Under the pieces are notes generated by a model. The model saw only the letters and a program-made list of their open reading frames with translations, was not told the origin of the DNA and made no database searches. Both the position numbers and the translations under genes were made by a program. Below, in pieces: positions 25,801 to 37,500 of a DNA stretch of 64,000 nucleotides. Positions within the stretch are counted from its first letter, which is position 1, and each line of letters begins with the position of its first letter. This DNA is from Bactericera cockerelli (lineage: Eukaryota > Arthropoda > Insecta > Hemiptera > Triozidae): positions 16,623,441 through 16,687,440 of the forward strand of contig CM044959.1 of assembly GCA_024516035.1 (NCBI GenBank). Direction: 5' to 3'.

Positions 25801-28800
25801 GTCTTTTTCCACTGAAAAACACAATTTTGGCAGGGGCAAAAATATTCATATTATCAGTTGAGAAGAAAATTTCGGAATGTATAATTACAAATTAATGTAC
25901 AATATAAGAAGAAGTAACAAGAGAAAAAAATTAAGAAAAATATACTTAAAAAAAACAGATGATTACAACTTAATATACAATATAAGAAGAAGTAAAAAAA
26001 TGTGATGATTTCAGATTTTGGTGACATGCCCTGGTTCCCACGAAAGATTGGAGACTTGGATCGGGCTCAGAATGTTCTGATGGCGGGGTCTGAGCTGGAT
26101 GCTGACCATCCGGTGAGTGTCTTGGAGAATTATTATTATTATGAAACGCTTTATTAGAAGAATATAATTATATACGAACAAATAATGGTAAAAATTAAAA
26201 TACAAAATTGACAAAATTAATATAAACAGGAAAAAAAACACTGCCAATTATGGACACAATACTTCCTCGTGATTGCTTCACATTGTAAAACACGTGCCAA
26301 TTTTGAGATTTTATAGAAAATTACTTGTATCTCCAAAACGGCTCAACCGATTTTCTTCAAATTTGTTTTATATGGTAGAATATCATTTTTTCTACATTTT
26401 AAATTCCACAAAAAATTCTGTATCGGCAAGTCGTGGTCTTTATTTTTTTACTTTTTTGTCAAAAATTTCGGATTTTCTTAAATATCAAAGTCAAATTATA
26501 CTAAATTTAAAAATAAATATAAATAACCTATGTAAAACAATAATATGCATATTCTTACAAAATTTCATCGAAATCGGGTGTACCGTTCACGAGATATAAG
26601 CGTTTAAGTAAAAAGTTAGTGGTCAGGCGCATGGTCTCTTTCACCCAGAACCGCTGGTATGAATTCGATGAATTTAAAATGGGACCATCTACAGCACGTC
26701 TCCTATATGTGTGCAAAATTTCATCAAAATCGGTCGAGTAGTTTCTGAGATTTGCGCGTTACAAGGAATCGTTTTAACAGACCGACAGACCGACAGAACG
26801 ACAGACAGACAGACCGACAGACCGACAGACAGACACAAAACCAAATTTACTCAGTAGGTTATGAAACGTCCAGAAATATGAAAATTTTTGAAATCGGAGC
26901 AAAAAAATATTTTTTTTTACAAAAACGAACACAATACTTCCGATTTCTAATATTAGAAATTTCTCGGAAGTAAAAATATACAAAATATATACATACAATC
27001 TAAAGGGCGGGGTTATTGCCTAATGCCAAAACCTTACTGGTTATTGGAGAATGGTCTTACTGGAAAGTTATCATACGATGTTATTACAAAATTTATTATC
27101 CGCACAGTGTGGTATCAGCATGACGGGGGTAGCCAGACAGCGGAAAAATCCCTTGAATTTCAGTATTATCTTTTTTTATATATTTTAACTGTGAAAATAT
27201 TATTGAATTCGCTTTATTTTGATTATTAAAAATAAAAACTCCATTTGTCAACCATGAAATTGCATATTAATAAAGAATAATAAATAATCATTTAATATCT
27301 TGTAAAAGAGCTGATGTAATACTACCAGCTCTTTTCAGTCCGTTAAACAGGAGACTGATATTATTATTAAATCATGCGATTTTGTGTGATTGCAGACATT
27401 CAAAGATCCTGTGTATCGCAAGAGACGTCAAGAATTCTACAAGATTGCCATGTCCTACCAGCAGTGAGTATTACTTCCGAGAAATTTCTAATATTAGAAA
27501 TCGGAAGTATTGTGTTCGTTGGTAGCTCCGATTTCAATTTTTTTCATATTTCTGGACGTTTCATAACCAAACCTGAACTGAGCAACTTTGGTTTTGTGTC
27601 TGTCCGTCGGTTTTTTTCTAATATACTAGATGCTTTCTATAATTAACCTTGATAAAGTTAAATTAGCTCAGGTGTGGTCGTGTTTGTAAAGCTTTTTCTG
27701 AATTATTTTTGATATCTTATGTTTGAATGTCCCTAATATTGAATATTAATAATGTATGGTTAAATTTTACTTGTTTCTGGGGCTAACATAGAATAGTAGC
27801 ATCTTTTGAGGTCAGCTAGAGTTCGAGTCTATTGTTGAACATTTTTTCAAACCATGATGATTTAAACTTTTAACTGACACATTGGATTTCTCTGTTTCAG
27901 TGGTCATCCCATTCCCAAAGTTCAGTATACTCCTGCAGAAGTTAAAACATGGTGAGTGATGATTAACTCATTATTACATATTTTGGTAGGTATTTGTTTT
28001 TTTTTTTCATTTTTCTTTATGTTCATTGTATACCTAAGTAGGAGGAGCTCTGTAACCTTTACCAGTTTTTTTTTTTTTTTTTTTTTTTTTTAACTTAAAA
28101 GAAAACCAACACTTTTCGCCATGAAAAATGCGAGAATTTATTTATTTTTAATGGAGAGTTTGTGTGTGGGAAAATTAATTAGAATTTTATACAGTAAACA
28201 AGAAAATAAATGAAGTGGTATATTTTCGTTCAAACGAGCGTATGCGTGAGATGTTTCAGAAATAAACAAAGAAGTAGTAGGAGGGGAAGGAGGAGAAGGA
28301 TAGGGAGACAGAGACGAAGATAGAGAATACAAAAATAAGTTTGTGAGGAGGAGGAGATGGGGAGGAAAGTGAAGAGGAAAATGAGGAAATGGAGGATGAG
28401 AAAGAAGAAAAGGAGAGAGGAGGGAATGTAATGTCTCAAAAAATAAACTGAGAAAGAAAGGGAATTAATGATATTCCCGTTCCCATTGATAAAAGTTCAT
28501 ATTGAATTTGAAGGGCACAATTTATAAACATTGTTAATTTAATAAGCAGATGTTTTTGTCAGCTGCCCCTAACTAATGCATGAGACAGTTTGCAGGCTGC
28601 GTTGTTTATTACTTGCGTCCAGACGCAATGTAGGTACAATGCCTAGTGTGCAGAGTACCTAAGGTTGGGATAAACAACACAAGGATTCTGGCTGTAACAG
28701 GTGCAGGCTCAGTTTTGGGGATGAAGGCATCTACTTGCACTCAATTCTTAATTTTCGGATGTACTTACACCTCATCAAGATAAATCCAACTAAATCTAAC

Positions 28801-31470
28801 GTTTTTGAATCTACTTGCACTCAATTCTTAATTTTCGGATGTACTTACACCTCATCAAGATAAATCCAACTAAATCTATTCACGTTTTTGAATTTTGCCT
28901 GTTCGAGTTAACATGATGATATTTGATGGGTTCTAAAAGAGAAAAATGTTTGTAGGAATCATTCTCCTCCAACGAAAAAATAATATTTTAAAAATCCGCA
29001 AAGACATTGAATTAAGTACCTATAGCAAATGATTACATGACTAATGATACTTGTATTTTTGTTGTTGTTGTAATATATATTTTTTTCACGACCTTTTTTA
29101 TTCGTAGCCATGAAACAGACCAAAGCTACTGTAGAGTAGACGCTTGTGGTCTTATCAGAAACAAACAACACTCAAGGTGTTAAAATGACGAACTTTTCTC
29201 AGATTATTTCTACGTTCTTTATATGATTTCTATCTTTCTTTGAAAAATAAACTTATCCTACAAAAAGATTATTCTGAAAATGAAACAAAAACTGGGAAAA
29301 AAATGTTTCGTGTTTGTATCTTGATTTGTCCAATTATCCCTCCAGCACTTTAACGTGTACAGCTTCAAGTTATCTTTCTGATATCTAAGATACAAATGCT
29401 TCTTGCATCCTCGGTTCCCTTCCAGAAGGACGATCCCTAGGAGAAGTATTTTATATTTAAAAATAAAACATGAATTATTTTTTCTCATGATTTAAAAAAA
29501 AAGATACCTGCATTTTCATATTCCGTCAACCTAGATGAGTGAGTATCACACTCGTTTTTCACGCAGAGTCCCGGGTTCAACTCTGTACAGGGAACGAGAT
29601 GTAAGATAGTTAAAAGAAAACAGCTAAATTAAAAGTTTAAAAAGAAAAAAACAAAACAATCACCATCACAATATTTTATTAAAACAATGGTGAACTTACT
29701 GTAAACAAAGAAAGAACACAGTAGCGGTATTAAGATCACGACAGTACGCGACGCTCGAGACTACTAATTAGTATAACATAGGCCCTTGGAAATCAGAAAA
29801 ATCTGAGATTACCCACACTCTTTTTTCTGAGTGCAACATGGACACTCTTGAAGGAGAACCCTACATAGGCCCTAAAACTGCAACAAAAAAAAAAATCGAT
29901 TTTTTCAACATAGGCCGTTATGCCAGACACCATTCATATGAACCTCCCCTTTGGCGCCGAGTAAGAATACCAAAAAGGTAAAATTTGCGGTGCCTCTCGG
30001 TTTACCAATTGCGCTGGCTCTCAGTTTTTTTGCAAACCGAAAGCCAGCGCGAATTTCCCCTTTTTGACATCCTAACTCGGCGCCAAATAGGAGGTTCATA
30101 TATGACATCCTACATTTCGTTAGCTGTACTTTGGATGTTACATTATTACAGAATCCACTCATAACTCGCGAGGAAAAATGAGTGGACTAGTACTACAGTA
30201 TGTAGAAAAATTTAATTTTAGCAGCAACGACTATAAGAAAAATCCGATATTACATTTTGCTTTAAACACATGAGAAAAATGCAAGCTTAAACATGAATAG
30301 GAAACAATTTTTGTTAGAAAAACACCAAACACTAATTTCCCATTTAAAGTGTTTTCAAACCGCAATTTATCTATCAGGTGTTTTACAACAATCTAACATG
30401 TGTCTAGTGTACCTAGCACACTATCCCATCCTACATTTCGTTAGCTGTACTTTGGATGTTACATTATTACAGAATCCACTCATAACTCGCGAGGAAAAAT
30501 GAGTGGACTAGTACTACAGTATGTAGAAAAATTTAATTTTAGCAGCAACGACTATAAGAAAAATCCGATATTACATTTTGCTTTAAACACATGAGAAAAA
30601 TGCAAGCTTAAACATGAATAGGAAACAATTTTTGTTAGAAAAACACCAAACACTAATTTCCCATTTAAAGTGTTTTCAAACCGCAATTTATCTATCAGGT
30701 GTTTTACAACAATCTAACATGTGTCTAGTGTACCTAGCACACTATCCCGCATTACCACACTGTGTTGATATTAACAGTCCTGAATCACTGCAACAGTTAT
30801 TTTAAAGAAGTTCATTCAAAAAATCTTCACGGTATCAATTTTGCCTCTCTCCTGTCTTGTTCAGACTTAACACACTTGCCTTAACTTTTCACCCAAGCAA
30901 ATATAAATCCAAGTTTAACTTCTCAACAAAGTAAAAGTTACTTCGCCCTGCAAGTTGCCTGCTATCTCTTATCTCGACTCATGTTTAATTCAATTCTGTA
31001 AAACGCTGTCTAATTCAATTCCCTTGTTTTTCTTCCCGACTTCACTTAACCCAATTCTCATCTTCTGGATATATTTCTTTGATTTACACTCACTGTTCCG
31101 CTTCGTATTCTTTCTATTTGGAAATACAAAGGGAGAGTGGGAGTGGGGTGGATCAGAGAGAGGGGGAGGAATTTCAGACAGAAGGAGTGAGAGATATCTG
31201 AAAGAAAAAGAGGGGAGTCAGCTCTCAGCTAAGGTATAAAAAGAAAAGCTGATAAATAAATATTGAGAGGAAATTTACGTATTATACCCATTGAGCAAAA
31301 TTTGAAATATACTTCGAAGATTTCTTGTGAATGTAGATTTAATTTTGAATCACTCATTTGACAGTTAAATGTAACAATATATTTTTATTTTATGCACGAA
31401 AATAAAAACACTCTCTATCTCTCTCTCTCTCACACACACACACACCCAAACACACACACCCACACACACA

Positions 31471-31514
<44 letters not shown>

Positions 31515-34500
31515 ATCATTTCATAATGTACGATACATAATATATGTAAAAACGACGCTAAACCCGAAAGCCAAATACGAAGACAGAGAATGAGACACAT
31601 CCACTAACAGACAATGCACATTGCATTGTTACCCAACAATACGGCGCTCATAGGATTTTATTCCTTTTTGTTGAAAACTCATCGTTAAATTTCTTATTGA
31701 CCCAGATGTGAATGAAATTAAAACTCATCCCAAAAGATAACCTAAGTTCTCGATAACTTTAATCCAGTACTGTACTATACTGGTTATCCACAGGTCGCGG
31801 GTTTGACATCCAGCTCGTAAGAACTCTCCTCCCATTTGGGATTTTTTACTACAGTACATGTGTAATACACGTTGGGCTTACTACAGTTCAAATCTGGCTA
31901 TTTAATGTTTCAGTTATAAATATTATTGTAAACCGACCTCAGTAGCTTGATCGATAAGGCGGCGGACTTGTAACCTGGAGGTCGGTGGTTCAAGTCCCGG
32001 TTTCAGCGTAAATTTAGTAAAGCGAGTTTGAGTAGTTGTGACATCACGAAAGTTATTAACACAAATACGATAACTTTTAAAAAAAAACTATTATTGTTTC
32101 ATTTTTCCTTTCATCCCTTGCAGGGGCGTGATATTCAACGAGCTTCACAAGTTGTACATCAAGCACGCTTGTCACGAATATCTCGAGAACTGGCCGGAGC
32201 TGGTGAGGTACTGTGGATATCGTGAGGACAACATACCTCAGCTCGAAGATGTCAGCATCTATCTGAAGAGTAAGATTTTATGACCATTTCCTTATAACTT
32301 TCTACCTATCATCATCATCATAGGGTGGCGTCATCGTGAACGATCGTAGCCAGACAGTAGAGGAATGACTCAGCACTTCTACCATTGTCTTTACAAGGAG
32401 GCTAATAATTGACAAGGGCCCCCAGAACCAAGCCAATGCTAGTCTACTCCCTGTTTATAGTCCACCATCCAGACCTATACATAGGTTTCTACCTATACAT
32501 AGGTATATTAGTAAAACATTCTGAATCACCGACATGTTTCAGGAAAGACTGGATTTCAACTACGACCAGTAGCGGGCTATCTCTCGCCCAGAGATTTTCT
32601 TTCTGGCTTGGCGTTTCGAGTTTTCCATTGCACCCAGTACATACGCCACCCGTCAGACCCATTCTACACCCCAGAGCCGTGAGCCAATTTTCCTTATATG
32701 TATTGAATTTTTTTCCTCCCAAGCTAATTTTCAAGGAAAGCCGAGAAATATGGGACCAAAAAAAATCCTAGGGAAAATTGGTAATTCAGACTTGTCTGCC
32801 CTTAAATAGCTTGACCGACTGGTTGACATTTCGCTTGATTAATTTTGTTTTGTTAAATGTTGGTTTGGTATTAAACGCATTGGCCTTTTTTCCTTACCTG
32901 AGTGGAGCACTTGTTCAGGGAGCTTGTGGATCCGTTGGTTTGGAATCCACCTAATTAATAAATTAACTTCCTTTTTTTCATTTGAGAATTTAACCACATA
33001 ATAATGTGGTTAAATTAGCATACTACTTTTGTACCGTAGCATACGATATAAAGTCGAACGTGTATATAAGAGAATAATTCCAAGTCAGATTTACCTCTCT
33101 ACAAGGGAATATAACCTCTTTATAAGAGAAACTTGGATATAAGAGAAAGAAAATCTGGTCCCTTGAGTTGTCTAATATCCAGGTTCGACATTACCCCTCT
33201 CTGATGCCCCCAGGGACTGCTGTCATGAGTTGCTGGGCCACATGCCTCTGCTGGCGAATCCCACCTTCGCCCAGTTCTCCCAAGAGCTGGGCCTCACATC
33301 ACTGGGAGCCTCGGATGAGGATGTTGAGAGATTGGGAACGGTGAGTATCATCATCATTATCATAATAGGGTGGCGTCATCGTGAACGATGGTAGCCAAAC
33401 AGTGGAGGAATAACTCAGCACTTCTACCACTGTCTTCACAATGACGCTCATAATTGACAAGGGTCCCCAGAACCAAGCCAATGCTGGTCTACTCCCTTTT
33501 TAAAGTCCCCCAGCCAGACTGCTGGGGGGACCAAATACTAACCACTTATACCAGCATGAAGGAATCTGCGAGACGTCTCTAGGCCCTTGTTCCAAAAACC
33601 ACTCTCACTCACATAATCCCTAAATCTCCTTTTCAAACGTCACACAACGCACTCTGATTGGTTAGTTCGTTCAAATTAACTAATCAGAGTGCATTGTGTG
33701 ACGTTTGAAAAGAAGAATTGGGAATTATGAGACTGAGATAGTGCTTTCTAGTTGATCTGTTTAGGGTTTAGGGCCTAAAAAAGTGAAAGTTTAAAGTATT
33801 GTTTATTTGTGGTGAAACTCAATGCCTCTTCACAATATAAATATGTGGGATTCGAACCGAGGTGTACTCTGCTACGAATTTAATAGTGTTCTGTACACCG
33901 TGCCGCGTCTGCATAACTGTTTAACAATTTAAGCTAAGGATTTTTCGAGAGGAGCTAAAATTTTTTGAATAAGCAGGCTGAACTCAACCAAGGACTCGCT
34001 CTTAGTGCCCTCAATTTTTCACTAGGGTTCCTTCTCCCTTTCTCTAACTAAATTGCTTTCTCCCGCCTGACTAAATATTGATAACGGGAAAGCCTTCTAA
34101 CAGTGTTTTAGTTCAAGTAAAGTCAAAAATTTAGTAGAATATTCGTGGTCTTTTTTTTCTTGAATACGCCCGTAATAATTATTTAAACCCTACAGGTATT
34201 TTTCCTAGAATTATTGATTTTTTTTTTGCTTACCTAACGTCTCTTTACCATCTAAGTCATTCGATACGGAGATTTTGCCTGAGCCAGTATGGGTTGGGCC
34301 AGAATTATTATTAGTTAATTTATGCAATAATAAAGTGGTATGCTTATCAAATAATATGTTTATTTATTTTTTCACATGCAATTCAGTTCATGTCACACAG
34401 ATAAGAACGGGTCAGAGCCATCAGAACCCCGCACCTGGGTTTCCCTTTAAAGCGGTAATGACTGCATCATCACGGATACCAATCTTATCTGCCGTTATGT

Positions 34501-37500
34501 ACAATTGTACACATTTAGCTCATCTCTCGTTCTCGCTATTCTGAACTGCCCATCCGTGTGTACTGTACGTGTACATCTTGGCAGCGGATTTACGTCATTG
34601 GACAGCTCAGTTGATGTGGCTTGCCACTGTCACACAGAGTGAAAACATAATAAAGTTAAACATAATAAGGGTTGGATGGAAGAGATTACCATAGGTAATA
34701 ACCCCGCCCTTTAGTTAGGACATATGTATACGAGGTTTGGCCATTAAGTTCGTAGACTCTTTCCATAAAACGATGTGTGTTTAACTTACCCAACTTTAGT
34801 AGTTATCCCCTTCAATGTACTCCCCTTCTCTATCCCTACAACGTTCTAAGCAAAATTTCCATTGATCGAAACAGTGGTGGAGGTCATTTTGTGTGAGGCC
34901 TTTCAAGACTTCTGCCGGTTTTTTCTTAACGTCATTTACGCTGTCAAATCTGGTACCTTTCAGGGTAGATTTGATTTTTGGGAATAAGTAAAAGTCGCAC
35001 GGGGCCAGGTCGGGTGATTAAGGAGGGTGTTCCAACACTGGGATGTTGTACTTGGCCAGGAACGTCTTCACGGAGAAGGCATTGTGGGCTGGCGCATGGC
35101 ACCATTTTTGCGCAAACTTTTGTCATGTTGAAATATTCGTGCAAAATTTGTCTCACACATTATCTATTAATTTTAAGTGTATCAGTCATTAGTCCTAGAG
35201 TTAATCTACGGTCAGAACGAATCATAACACCAATTTTTTCAATGTTTTCGTCAGTTTTTGAGGTTTTGGGGCGACCAGGACGTGGATCGTCCTCAACAGC
35301 TTCCTGACCACCTTGAAACCGTTAAACCACTTATAAAGCGTTGATCTTTTCAAACATGACTCCTGGTACACTGTCTTTAACAAAGAAAAAGTTTTACCAG
35401 CAAGTTTGGCTATTAAGTTCGTAGACGCGAGCCGCTACGTAAAAGCTGTCCATGCTAGGAAGATATGATGAACATGTTTAGAAAGCTTCAAGTCTTGTGT
35501 TTTGATTGATAGCTGTCACATGCCTGTCCACGTTCTGGTCGCCCCCAAATTTTACGTAAAACTTGCTTGTGAAACTTTTTCTTTGTTAAAGACAATGTAC
35601 CAGGAGTCATGTTTGAATAGATCAACGCTTTATAAGTGGTTTTAAACGGTTTCAAGGTGGTCAGGAAGCTGTTGAGGACGATCCACGTTCTGGTCGCCCC
35701 AAAACCTCAAAAACTGACGAAAACATTGAAAAAATTGGTGTTATGATTTGTTCTGACCGTAGATTAACTCTAGGACTAATGGCTGATACACTTAAAATTA
35801 ATAGATAATGTGTGAGACAAATTTTGCACGAAAATTTCAACATGACAAAAGTTTGCGCAAAAATGGTGCCATGCGCCAGTCCACAGTGCCTTCTCCGTGA
35901 AGACGTTCTTATCCAAGTACAACATCCCAGTGTTGGAACACCCTCCTTAATCACCCGACCTGGCCCCGTGCGACTTTTACTTATTCCCAAAAATCAAATC
36001 TACCCTGAAAGGTACCAGATTTGACAGCGTAAATGACGTTAAGAAAAAACCGGCAGAAGTCTTGAAAGGCCTCACACAAAATGACCTCCACCACTGTTTC
36101 GATCAATGGAAAATTCGCCTGGAACGTTGTAGGGATAGAGGAGAGGAGTACATTGAAGGAGATAACTACTAAAGTTGGGTAAGTTAAACACACATCGTTT
36201 TATGGAAAGAGTCTACGAACTTAATAGCCAAACCTCGTATGTTCTACTAATAAAGAGTTTCTAAATAAATAAATTGTTTTCACGATTTCAGCTCTACTTC
36301 TTCACGGTAGAGTTCGGCCTGTGCAAGCAGGACGGGGAGCTGAAGGTATACGGGGCGGGACTACTGTCCTCCGTGGCGGAGCTTACCCACGCCGTCACCA
36401 CCGCCGGAGACAAGATTCGCAGGTTCGACCCCGCCGTCACGGTGAACGAGGAGTGCATCATCACGGCCTATCAGAATGCGTACTACTATACGGACACGTT
36501 TGAGGAGGCTAAGGAGAAAATGAGGTATAATAATAATTCCGTGTCCGTGAGATAGGTATTGATACCTAAATCACGGTGTTGAGAGGATTATATGGACGCC
36601 CAGATCCAATGTCTAGGCTCCTTTCATGTCCATTAATTCTATTTAGTTTTAACGTCCAGACTTGAGGTAGACAGGACGGGGGTTTTACCCTCCATTCGCT
36701 GGGAATCGTACCAGCTACCCAAATTAACCTCACCCAGCCTGGGTAGGGCCAGAAAATGAGGTGAGGATCCAAGACACTTCGCCCCGGATTACAAGACAAT
36801 TGTAAATTTAAATATTTTTTTTTCTATATATTATTTTGTAAATATTGCCGACCCCAAGTAGGAATGCCGACCCCAATTTTTTTCTATATATTATTTTGTA
36901 AATAATGCCGACCCCAATTTTTTTCTATATATTATTTTGTAAATAATGCCGACCCCAAGTAGGAATGCCAACCCCAATTTTTTTCTATATATTATTTTGT
37001 AAATAATGCCGACCCCAAGTAGGTTTGGGAAAAGGCAAAGTGAAAGAAGAAGAAGAAGATTATTTTGTAAATATTGTTAATTTTTTTTATCTCTGTTAAT
37101 AATTTATTGTTGATTGTTTTGTGTATAAAAAAATTAAAGTGTAAATAAATAAAATAAAATCCATGATTCTTTCTGGATTAGGAGAAGATGAGCCTTTCTT
37201 CAAGACGTATCATAGTACACCAATCATAGTACACCATATTCTGGATAAAGGACGATTTTTTCTATATTTTTGTTGTATTGTAATTTGTAATCCTATTCGG
37301 CTATTGAATCATTTATTGGGCCATTAATCGCTCAGAAAAATATATGGACCAAGACGAACTGGGCATAATTTTTTTTTTTTTTTTTTGGCGAATCTTAAAA
37401 AAAGAATAGAATAAAATAAAACAGAATATAGATACCTTCTTTATACTGCCGAGGTAAAACGAAAAAGTTCTTTCCCACAGCAGTCAACCAGGTCTTAAGT

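Larger units (their letters stand above)
34731..36237. mobile_element. Palindromic mariner element inserted at TA
   Basis: Two inverted arms share the outer terminus CGAGGTTTGGCCATTAAG/its complement, and the whole is flanked by a single TA duplication (34729-34730, 36238-36239). It sits inside a LINE tail whose halves lie at 34666-34728 and 36240-36274. An inner mariner terminus (TTTGGCTATTAAGTTCGTAG) occurs near 35405 on the left arm. Both arms hold a broken transposase. It ends about 50 bp before the Trh exon 10 acceptor. Confidence 0.9.

Noticed and set aside
28230..28440. Minus-strand Leu/Pro/Ser-rich frames
   Set aside because: They come from a purine-rich low-complexity tract in Trh intron 6.
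34978..35307. 109-residue plus-strand frame and its mirror at 35661-35990
   Set aside because: Antisense shadows of the two mariner transposase fragments.
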